Part shown: piece after piece, positions 37,854 to 47,230 of the stretch
Layout: the number at the start of each line of letters is the position of its first letter
Numbering within the stretch: position 1 is the stretch's first letter
Position numbers and translations under genes: made by a program
Notes under the pieces: model-generated
Told to the model about the DNA's origin: nothing
Seen by the model: only the letters and a program-made list of their open reading frames with translations
Databases searched by the model: none
NCBI GenBank assembly: GCA_964036045.1
Contig: OZ038394.1
Span: 2,149,379-2,213,378, forward strand
Length of the DNA stretch: 64,000 nt
Reading direction: 5' to 3'
From: Eutreptiella sp. 'Long Island Sound 2002'
Taxonomy: Eukaryota > Euglenozoa > Euglenophyceae > Eutreptiales > Eutreptiaceae

Positions 37854-40700
37854 TCAGCCCTGTTTATACTCGTGGCGAGCAATACCTGCAACCACGTAGT
37901 AACCATCGACTGCCATCTCATCGGCAGTCATCTCTTCGAGTTCGTCTGCCTCCTCTGGACTGGCAGCGTTCTCTAGGTCTATACGCTCCACCTCACTGTC
38001 GCTGAGGCGCCACTCATCCCAAGACAAATCGTCAGGGGAGTGATAGTGCCTCAACTGTTTAGATGCACACAGCAGTTCACCACCTAGACGTGGACTGCAC
38101 TTGACATGGATCCTGGATCCATCTATCCTGATGATACGATAGGGTCCAAAATAAGGGTCCTGTAGGCAGTTACGTGGCCAGGAGGGTAGGCGTGAATGGT
38201 GTACCAAAACAAGGTCACCAACCTTGAAGCTGGCAGGTCGCCGTAGGCGGTTTCGTCGGTTCAGTTCACGGTCACGAATGTGTCTCAGGTTAGTCCCAGC
38301 CCTGTTAGCCAGAGACTGCTTGTGGTCAAGCCAATCTCTGACAGGGCACTTGAAGTCCTCAGGAAAGGAGGTTTTGAAGAACCAAGCAGGTCGTCCTACA
38401 TGGAACAGTTCGTGGGGGGTGAAACCCGTAGAGGAGCTCCGCTATGAGTTCATGGTCAGCACTGCCCAGGGCACTAGGCGTACCCAGTCCTTGGTACGCT
38501 CCTGTTTCATCAGGATTCTTAAGTTTTGCTCCACCACAAGGTTCTGTCTCTCACAGAGAGGGTTAGACGTGTGGGTATAGGGCACACCTGTGGTTACCTC
38601 CACGTTGAGGGCATTTAGCACTCGTTTGTACCACCCAGTGTCACTGCGGATGCGTACATCCTCATCAGAGTGCACTTGCTTAGGTGCTCCATAGGGTCGA
38701 ACCATTGTTCGACCAACATCTTCACACTCTGTTCACCTGTGATTTTCTTATTGCAAGGGAACACGCGGGTGAAGCGAGATAGGCCACAGGTGACCACTAG
38801 GCAACTATCATAGCCGCCGAAGCGTGGTAGACCGTGGATGAAATCCACGTAGAGAAGAGAGTTAGCACAATAGGGTACGGGTAAGCTGGAGATCAGGCCC
38901 CTATCCCTACTGTCGCTCTGCTTGCTGGCATGACAGCCACAAGCATCCACAATGGTCTGCATACGCGACCTCAGTTCAGTCAGGGTTAGATTAGAGTAGA
39001 AACAGTCACGGAAGAAGTCCACTGAGCGATTACCGCCAGTGTGACCAGAACTGGGATGGGACCACTGTAGGCACCCATCCAGTCGTGCCTCAGGCACCAC
39101 AATTCGGTCCTCGTAGAAGAGGTACTGATTGTTTTTATACCACTGGTGCCCGTCAATGACACGGGGTTCGAGACCAGTGCTGAGGGTTTGGAGAATTTCT
39201 TTATACTCTGACTGATAGTCGGTTAGACTCCAACCCTCCAGGATTCCAGCAGTGCGCATTGACAGGTCAAGCTGGACATCCATACGCTGGAAAGCCTCTC
39301 TGGCGATCGCCTCAGAGCTCTCACCTATAAGCGCATCAAAGTTGTTGCGCGATATATAGTCAGACAGTTCATTCTTTATTCCGGGGATATGATGCACTGT
39401 CAGCCTGAACTGGCTCAGGTAAGTCCACCACCGCTTTAGCTTAGCTTTCTCTGGTGGTGGGCCCTTCTGAAAAGACTTCACAGGTTCCTGGTCACACAGC
39501 CAGACAACAGGGTTAGATCCCAGGAGCCGGGATTGTGAGGAAAGCACCAACATACCGGCCAGGAGTTCCTGGTCATAGGTGCTGTAATTGGAACGCGCTT
39601 GGTTCCATTTCCAATTCGAGTGTCCCAGTGGCACCAGTCGCCACTCATTGGTAGGATAGTCATGTTTGAACGAACCATCACGGTTCAGTCCACTAGTACG
39701 ATAATGGCAGTGGGTTAGTTCAGCGGGGTTAAGCTCCTGCCATTGGTAGATCGTACCACCCCCCCCTACATCACTGGCATCAGTGATCAGGACTATCTTG
39801 CCCTCAGGGCGGGGTACTCCCAGGCAGTTGGAGGAGGCAATCTTCTTCTTCAACTCCTGGAAACACTCTTCCTCTCTGGCGGTCCACCTCCAGGGAGTAG
39901 TTTTCTTGATTAGGTCAGTGAGGGGGGCAGAGGAGTAAGTAAAATTGTGGATGTGACGCCGATAGAAATTACAGGCGCCCAAAAAACTCCTCACGTCGTG
40001 TCAACCCTTCGTAGGGTCATCGCGAATGTGCATGTCCTGTAGGGGCTGCATCTTAGACGCGGCTGGTTTCCACCAACCATACCCCACGTAGAAACCCAAA
40101 TATTCCATCTCCTCTTTCATAAACTCACATTTTTCGAGTTTGATTCGGAGATGGTTTTCTTGACAGACAATGAAAAATTCACGGAGGAGAAGGACATGGT
40201 CCTCTTGGGTATTAGTACCCAAACTCACGTCGCCGATGTGAGCCTCCATTTCTGCACCCCGAGAAATCAACTCCTGTACTAGAGGCCTGCGCCTCAGTAT
40301 GTACAAAATTTTTTTTCATTAGCTCCTGGAAGAGGGCTGGGGCATTAGCCACCCCGAAAGGCATAACCTTCCACTTGAAGACACGTTCCTTAGGTGTTAT
40401 AAAAGCCAGCAGCTCCTGAGCTGCGGCGGTTAGGTTCACCTGCCAGAAACCAGAGCGTTTGTCCATTTTGGTCTTGTACCTGCATTTGGCAATACGCTCC
40501 AGGGTATTTTCCATGTTAGGAATACTCCCTGAGTGGTTCTGGGTTTTCTGTACATTTTCTTGTTGACCTCACCATAGTCTACAACCAGTCGTAGGGCAGT
40601 CGACCCTGGTTTGGCAACCAGGAAACAGGGACTGCAGCGATGGGGGTAGTCCCCCTGCTTATATTCTTCAACAAGGCCAGCATCAATACATTCCTGGATC

Positions 40701-41303
40701 TGATGCGGGAGCCTGGGTCTGCTCCTTAGCACCTAGCCTTGGCGCTTTTTCGGTTGCTGCTGAGCTCCCAGTTTTAGACGGCACTCGTGAGGTTTTCATT
40801 GAAAATCCTTCAATGTTTCAAATCCACGATGATTTCGAAAACCGTCAAGTGCTGCTTTTCCAAAACTTCTCACTGGAGCTCCTCCCAAGCTCCCTGGCAA
40901 CACGGCGAAGACACGTGGTCGTTCTTGCTTTCACGCATTGCTTTGACAAACAGTTCTAAGAACCTTGCCCGGCTCTTCGCACCATGTCTCCTGCACATGA
41001 AACACATGTAGGGCAGGCAGGCGCAAATAGAGACTATTTGCGAGTATTTACATGCATACGCGGCGCTGCTCTTGGCCGCTCTTCACGTGCACGGACACAT
41101 GTCTAATCTGTCCAGAATATCTCGATACATGCGGAAATTAATAAAAATAACTATAAAAAACCTTGCCAAAAGCAGTAAAACTGCCAGGCGCTGAGGCCAT
41201 GCAGATCTCTGAAAATCATATGATGTCGCCATTCTGCGCTTGCGTTCTGCAGCAGAGCGCGGCGACTTTAGCGGGCAATCGCGGTCTCTCTGAACCCGCT
41301 TCA
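40701..41303 (-). repeat. E4 3' LTR (603 bp)
   Basis: Matches 42295-42897 with about nine differences seen by eye. Preceded on the minus strand by the polypurine tract. Confidence 0.95.
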
Positions 41304-41701
41304 CCCCCCTCCTTAAGAGATTTGCCATGGCCGGCAGTTCCAAACATTTACGGCAGACGTATCGCCCCTTGTGGCGTCTCCACCTCAGTTTTTTTTTTAA
41401 CTTTGTGACGACTCCTCGGCTTGTCTTCCGGCTGCCCCAGTGGTGATTATGTCCTCCGGCTTGTCGCAGCGCGAGCCTCTACCTGTTCTTCTGCACTCGG
41501 CACGTTCGGCGTTGGTGTGGCTTCTGGCAGCGCGAGCTCCTACTCGGCGTTCTGCTCTTGGCACGCTGGACGCCTCCGTGGCTTCTGGCAGCGCAAGCTC
41601 ACTCGGCGTTCTGTTGTCCGCCTGCTCGGACCCACGCTTCCTGAAGCTGTCGCGCAAGCTCTCGTTGTCTCCACTCGGTTGCCGAAGCTTCAACGCTTGA
41701 C

Positions 41702-42226
41702 TCACTCCTCATACAAGGCGTTCACCGTAGCCATAGGAAAGTAGTCCGGCGTCCCTGGCACTGGATAGTTTACGGGCTGCTTGTACTCTTGACGGTGCGC
41801 CACTGCACAGCGCTGTAGCTCCCACCAGGTCTTCAAATCCGCGCCCGGGTTCTTCCTCAGCCACCTGGCCACATTGTCCTCGATGACACTCCAGGTCAGG
41901 CGCTCCACGTTCTCCGTTGCACGCTCTCGTAGTACCGCCACGGCGCACACGAGTCTTTCCTCGGTAGGCTGCGCTGGTTTGGTCTCCGCGGACGTGGTCG
42001 GCGCTGGCTGGGGTCCCACTTGCTGGCTCGGCTCTGGCTTTGGCTCCGCTGGCTTCAGCTGCGCTGGCTTGGAATTGGCTCCTTGACGCTTCGCTCGCTT
42101 CGCCTCGCGCTTGCGTTGGAGGTGGTCATCTCTTTGACGGAACCAGTCTTCACCGTGGCAGTTGCTGTCTTCGTGACTCTGCGCAGCCGCATGGCCTCCG
42201 GCCTGTTCACAAGCACTGCACGGCAT
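41702..42226 (-). CDS. E4-encoded protein with Cys/His-rich start, function unknown
   Basis: ATG at 42226 (minus) to TGA at 41702-41704, 174 residues. The frame is open up to the LTR edge. The first 25 residues hold Cys and His in a metal-binding-like pattern (CSAC, then H, H, C, H). A basic Arg/Lys stretch, a Pro/Lys/Gln-rich linker and a C-terminal part of about 70 residues (near RLTWSVIEDNVARWLRKNPG) follow. There is no similarity that I recognise to Gag capsid or to a polymerase. As the only ORF, directly after the 5' LTR, it could be a Gag-like RNA-binding protein or a captured host fragment. Confidence 0.5.
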   Translation of the reverse strand: MPCSACEQAGGHAAAQSHEDSNCHGEDWFRQRDDHLQRKREAKRAKRQGANSKPAQLKPAEPKPEPSQQVGPQPAPTTSAETKPAQPTEERLVCAVAVLRERATENVERLTWSVIEDNVARWLRKNPGADLKTWWELQRCAVAHRQEYKQPVNYPVPGTPDYFPMATVNALYEE

Positions 42227-42294
42227 TGACTTCCGTTTGAGACACAAGGGCAGGCAAGGGGGAACACTCACATGTCCCGGTATTAGAACTGTTT

Positions 42295-42897
42295 TGACGC
42301 GGGAGCCTGGGTCTGCTCCTTAGCACCTAGCCTTGGCGCTTTTTCAGTTGCTGCTGAGCTCCCAGTTTTAGACGGCACTCGTGAGGTTTTCATCGAAAAT
42401 CCTTCAATGTTTCAAATCCACGATGATTTCGAAAACCGTCAAGTGCTGCTTTTCCAAAACTTCTCACTCGAGCTCCTCCCAAACTCCCTGGCAACACGGC
42501 GAAGACACGTGGTCGTTCTTGCTTTCACGCATTGCTTTGACAAACAGTTCTAAGAACCTTGCCCGGCTCTTCGCACCATGTCTCCTGCACATGAAACACA
42601 TGTAGGGCAGGCAGGCGCAAATAGAGACTATTTGCGAGTATTTACATGCATACGCGGCGCTGCTCTTGGCCGCTCTTCACGTGCACGGACACATGTCTAA
42701 TCTGTCCAGAATAACTCGATATATGCGGAAATTAATAAAAATAACTATAAAAAACCTTGCCAAAAGCAGTAAAACTGCCAGGCGCTGAGGCCATGCAGAT
42801 ATCTGAAAATCATATGATGTCGCCATTCTGCGCTTGCGTTCTGCAGCAGAGCGTGGCGACTTTAGCGGGCAATCGCGGTCTCTCTGAACCCGCTTCA
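42295..42897 (-). repeat. E4 5' LTR (603 bp)
   Basis: Pairs with 40701-41303. The inner edge is followed on the minus strand by AAACAGTTC, again not a TGG-type primer site. Confidence 0.95.
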
Positions 42898-44670
42898 GAT
42901 CTGGCGCTCGATTTCTTCAACCTGTTCCTGTGGAGCGGGATAGGGACGACGCCTCATTCGCGTCTTTTCAAATTCAGGTTTCAGTTTCAGGTCCATCTGG
43001 ACCAGTTTTTTATAAGAGAGGGGTGGCGGCAAGGCGCCGAACACCTCCTCATAGGTTATCAGCAGTTTCTTCAGGCGGGGGTCAAGGTTAAGACTCTCGA
43101 GTTTCTGAAGGAAATCCTCCTCAGCATGGAGGTTGCTCTTTCCATGTTCTTTCTTTTTCTGCCGATCAGCAGTTTCGGCAGGCAGAGAACGATCGTCCCA
43201 CTCAGGGGGACATTGCTGCCCATAGTGCAGAGAATACACTAGCCGTATCTCAGGATCAGGCAGCGTATAGGAATCATCGTCCTCCTCAGACGAGATGGAG
43301 GATTTCTAGGTCTGTCTGAGGTATTGCAGCCGCTCTTGGCGCTCAATACCTTCGGCCTTCAGGTACAACAGCCGCCGGAGTTCCTGAGTGTCATGCTCAG
43401 ACAATGGCATGTTACCAGCAGTAGGCCGCCCCAGAGCATCAGCACTCCGGGCCACGGGTTCACCTGTGTGCATAGGCTGCATGTGTTGCACTGGCTTCCC
43501 AACAGGGGAAGCGGGTTCAGGGGTTGACTCTAGATCTACCTCCTCTAGCAACAGCTGGGCGAAGAAGGCACTGTGTTTTGGGTCAACACAGCTGGGATCA
43601 ACAGGAGGGATAGTGCTGGCGATCTCAGACAGCTGGTCGTCAGCATCCTCCTTTACAGCTGCAGGTTCCAGATAATCATCGGGAGACTCACACCCTGTAA
43701 GTGTGGCAGATAGGTGCTCAGGAGATCGATTTTTGAGATCAGAAAGGGTCAGGCCACGATTTTTGGCCATGACCTCTTTCAGTAGCACCTGGTCTAGGTC
43801 ACACAGGGGTACAGGATTGAGAGATCCATCGACGATGGACAGGAAACTGGCCCACTCAGGGGCCTGCATAGCCGTGTCTGAGTCCTCAGGCACATAGATG
43901 GGGCCATCGGGGAGTTGCACTCTTCCCACGGTCATTTGATCTAGCATACGGCGCCAGTAAGCATGTTCACCAGAGCAACCCCAGTCAGGGGTGCACATGA
44001 CAACCCTTCCTCCCTCATAAGCGATTTTGGTTAGAACCTTCGCGAGCAGGGAGAAGGGAGGGTTAGCATACGCTAGGCCCATTGTTTTCCAGAAGAAACG
44101 GAAAGCATTGTTCAATTGTTTCGAGCAGTACAGCTGCATGATGTGCTGTTGTTGGCTCGCAAACAATTCCACCTGGATCTCATCCAGGTTTACCTGAAGG
44201 GCCGCCAGTCGATTTTCAAGAACGTGACGGGCCAATTGGTAGTTTTCAGTACGATAGTTAGTCTTGGATGCGTAGCGCAGTCCAGACTCTTTTCGTCCTG
44301 ACAGCTCCAAAGGTATGGAGAACAGCCCACTGCCAAAGTCGCAGTGCAAAGAATAGGGGCGCTGGAGAGACAGCATTTTTACCTGGGGGTTTCTTTGTAG
44401 GAAGTCTGTACGAATGACGATGTCAAAGGCGTCGGTGTCCAGCACTCTGCAGTGTTGGGTCACGGTTTCGTCGCCCAGGCATATAGTCACATCGACCCCC
44501 CCCAAGGAATGGATGGTACGCCCATCCCCTACTCTTACGGCCACGGTCTTGGTTTTCTTGAAAGTCTTTAGCAGGCGCCGGGCCACTATGGAAAGTGTTG
44601 CACCGGTGTCAAGCACCGCTCGAAAAACTTGATCCCCGATTTTCACGAGGATCCAGAAAACCAAGTCCTC

Positions 44671-44691
44671 CTCTTCGGAGCCGCCCCCCTA
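44671..44691 (-). promoter_or_regulatory. E3 Gag/Pol in-frame UAG, probable readthrough site
   Basis: On the minus strand GAG UAG GGG GGC separates Gag from protease with no frame change. UAG followed by a G-rich stretch is the type of context used by gammaretroviruses. A small CTCC/GGAG stem can form just downstream. Confidence 0.55.
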
Positions 44692-46893
44692 CTCCTCATC
44701 AGGGAACTTGATATCCACCCCTGCAGCAGTGAGGGACCTGGCCATCCAGGCCAAGCGCCTCTTCTTGGAGTCATTCCCCTCAGGGGTAGCGTTATCCCCC
44801 TGGGGGCGCTTCTTGGGATCACCTGCGGCAGGAGCGGGTGTAGAAGCAGGAGTGGGTGTAGCAACGGGCGCTGATGAGCGCCTCTGGGGGTTAGGGGGTC
44901 CATTTTTGCCACCCCCTTTGCCACCTCCTTTACCACCTTTATCCCCATTCTGGGGGTTTTTGGTGGGTGTTTGGGTCTTCTGGCGTTCGGCCTCCTGACG
45001 CTTGAGTTTATCACTCTCGCGTTTCTTTATGTGACATTCGTCTTCGTAGTGAGGACGTTTGCCACAATAGCCACAGGTGATGGTACACCTGAAATGATCC
45101 TGATGGGTCACAGGTTTGCCATCCTTGGTATGCTGCTGTCGTTTCATCTGCAGCATACAGCTACTGCGGTGATCGCAGTCAGAGGCATGACAAGGCCCCC
45201 CCTTGTGATTGACCGGTTTGCAGTAGAACAGAGGGGGTGTACCTGCATCAGGTTTAACCTCATTCATCACACGTAGGTTACCCCTCCCTTTACCACCTCC
45301 CTGGTTGGTGTTAGTGGGATTTTTAGGCCCTTTCCCTTCTCCACGTTCGGGGGTAGGGGTACCACCTCGACCCAAGTGCTTCTTGAGGAATTTCTCCATG
45401 TGGGAGTCATTCTCTCTCTCAAGAGCCAGCTCAATCAGGAGGTCCACCAGTTCATCGTACGAGTGGGTCCGACTCTTCCTCTCAGAGGTAGAGCGGCAAT
45501 CATCCCACGTACGTTGGGGGATCTTACTCATGAGCCACAGGTGGGGCTCAGTGGCTCCGTAGGAGCCCACGTTCATCCGCGAAAACAGATACTCCAAGTC
45601 GCACACGTACTCAGAGATTCGCGCAGCGGAAGGAAACTCAGGGAGCATAGGTAGCTCCTCTATCTGTGTGCGCACACTGAGGTCAGTCTCATAGACTGGG
45701 AACGTTTTCTCCAACCTCTGGAGTACCTCTGCCCAGGTGGAACAGGTTTTCACAATCTGTTTCACCTGTTTTTGCAAAAATTTCTTTTTGCATGAGCGTT
45801 TCAACAGTGAGCATTTGGTGGCCACATCCACATGGGATTGGCCAGTCAGCAAAAGAAACTCAGCAAATTCTTCTGCCCATTCGGGCAGATTTTTGGGGTC
45901 GAACTCCGGCAGTTCCAGCTGGATGTTCGCCTGGGCAATAGGTCTGCCCGTCTTCCCATCCCCCGGAGTTAGGCCAGAAGGTGATACGCCGGCAAGAGGT
46001 GCCAGGGCTGACAGCCCTCTTTTCTCAGTCTCTGTCACAGGCACGTCCTGTAGTTCAGCCATGGGCACTGTCCTGGCACGGGGCTGAAAGGGGCTGGGGC
46101 AGGTGACCTTAGGCAACAGCCTTGAGACCCTTGATCTCTTAAGATCTTCGGCCAGGGTACTCAGTCCGGGAGAGGGGGAGAACAACTGTGGCTTGGGTAA
46201 GGGTTCTGCAATACCCAGTTTCGCCTTAATGGCCTCGGATAGGGCCGTCACATCTGGATCTTCTGATCCAGACAGAAGTTTGGCCAGCAGTTCGGCCGTA
46301 TGATCCAGGGCACCGTAGGTTGGCCTTGGATGATGTTGTTCCTCAACTCGAGTCCGGCCCACTTTGGGAGCCCTCGGGGTTGGTCAACATGCTCTTGGAT
46401 ACTCGGGTCTCGGTCGTCTTGGCAGGGATGCTGTCTCGGCTCTGTCGGACGACGGGCTAGAGTGCGTGTAGGACCCTAGGTCTGTACGTGTTCTGGATCC
46501 GTGTACTGCCAATGGCTCCTCTCCGTCTTCTCCACGAATGGATTTGTAGTACTCCTCATGGAGGATGTATTCGTCCATTTTCTTCCTCAGTTCCTCGTAT
46601 TCCTCAGGGCCTCCAATCGCTGTTGAGGATGATGCCGGACAGGCGGATCGGGAGACTGAGGCTGCTATGCGCCTGTGGAGATGACGCAGGTTGTCTCCAC
46701 CGTGGGCCGCTAAGGCCTCGGTGGTAAGGACTGTATTTTCTTCCACCCTTCTGCGATCTGGATCTCCTTGGGACCCAGATGCGACACTGAGATGTGGAGC
46801 TCGGTAAGGTGGTTCACTCATAGGGTCAGCCATGCTGCCCATTTGTACTTGGACAGTTCTTATGGGCCAGGTCCACACGCTTGGCGTGGACAT
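44689..46893 (-). pseudogene. gag: E3 Gag with one internal stop
   Basis: Likely ATG at 46893 (minus strand). The frame is open apart from TGA at 46384-46386, then continues in the same frame to UAG 44689-44691. The C-terminal half holds a capsid-like helical part (about 45900-45400) and a clear CCHC zinc knuckle, CGYC-x4-H-x4-C, at about 45050-45090. Further Cys/His pairs lie at about 45150-45220. The tail is Gly/Lys/Pro-rich. The TGA probably came from a CGA or a similar codon. This Gag is much shorter than that of E1 and shows no clear sequence likeness outside the general plan. Confidence 0.8.
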
Positions 46894-46930
46894 GATGAAC
46901 TTGTTGTTGAGCTTTGTGTGCTGCACTTCT

Positions 46931-47230
46931 TCTCAGGGTCGGTTCCAAAGGTCACAAGGGACTGTCTCTGCTATAGGAAAGATGTCCTTGATTAATGCCC
47001 TAGATATTTTGATGAAATCCTGCAGGTTTTGAAGTTGAAAACCCAAAAGGGCCGCCGCCTAAGCTGCAGGGCAAGGGGAGTGATGGGCACGAGGGTGGGG
47101 AGGAAGGTACATGGAGAGGAGTAAGAAAAAGGCGGCAGGGGAGACGTGAGGGGCCGTGGGAGAGGAGAAAGCGAAACACAAGCGAGGCAAGCGTTTATGC
47201 ACTCGTGTGTATGTTCTAATCACCCAATCT
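46931..47230. other. Junction of dispersed repeats between E3 and E2
   Basis: Holds copy 2 of the 68-bp dispersed repeat (46978-47046), directly followed by a purine-rich repeat (about 47048-47160) related to 62724-62840. No gene. Confidence 0.7.
47048..47160 (+). repeat. Purine-rich dispersed repeat (related copy 62724-62840)
   Basis: Shares CGCCTAAGCTG, GGGCACGAGG and an AAGGAA/GAGAAG-rich tail with 62724-62840, with several gaps. Confidence 0.6.

Larger units (their letters stand above)
40701..42897 (-). mobile_element. E4: non-autonomous LTR element inserted in E3 RT, GATC target duplication
   Basis: Two 603-bp direct repeats (40701-41303 and 42295-42897) flank a 991-bp interior. GATC occurs on both outer sides (40697-40700 and 42898-42901). 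Reading on the minus strand, LTRs start TGAAGCGGG and end GC(G/A)TCA, and the polypurine tract AAGGAGGGGGG (41304-41314) precedes the 3' LTR. These ends match E1. The interior carries one ORF (41702-42226) and no polymerase, so movement must rely on another element. Removing the insertion rejoins the E3 RT frame (ERQI to QECIDAG). Confidence 0.93.
37854..44688 (-). pseudogene. pol: E3 Pol, inactivated and split by E4 (40701-42897)
   Basis: Read right to left. Protease: LDTGATLS in the first 30 residues after the UAG. Methyltransferase-like region at about 44180-43790, with VELFAS, then ANPPF, then a VVM..P strand. Linker to about 42898. RT resumes left of E4 (QECIDAGLVEEY). The RT box reads HIGDV, not YxDD, so the first catalytic Asp is lost (about 40219-40247). 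RNase H (ITDASDVGGGG) and integrase (HPSSGH..., CGCH, then YVDF, HSDED and a later CERQ) follow, and a C-terminal part ends at 37854. Stops in frame: TAG 43306-43308, TGA 40001-40003, TAG 38442-38444. Frameshifts lie near 40525, at an A8 run near 40310, and near 38700. It no longer encodes a working polyprotein. Confidence 0.88.
37000..46930 (-). mobile_element. E3: old Ty3/Gypsy-type element of a second lineage, inactivated
   Basis: On the minus strand the order is Gag (from about 46893), in-frame UAG, protease, methyltransferase-like region, RT, RNase H and integrase, ending at about 37854. A polypurine tract CCAGGGGGGAA (37297-37307) is followed by a likely LTR start TGACAAGC at 37296. The LTR runs into E1's target duplication at 36999, so E1 seems to have landed in this LTR. 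The expected 5' LTR is not found right of 46930. Coding is broken by several in-frame stops, at least three frameshifts, a damaged RT active site and the E4 insertion. Confidence 0.85.

Noticed and set aside
25874-44691. Reassignment of UAG to an amino acid, suggested by several in-frame UAGs and by ORFs ending in UGA
   Set aside because: All Gln codons in the eight kinase exons are CAA or CAG and none is UAG. E2's internal UAG replaces a Tyr codon by one base change, and E3 also has UGA stops and frameshifts typical of decay.
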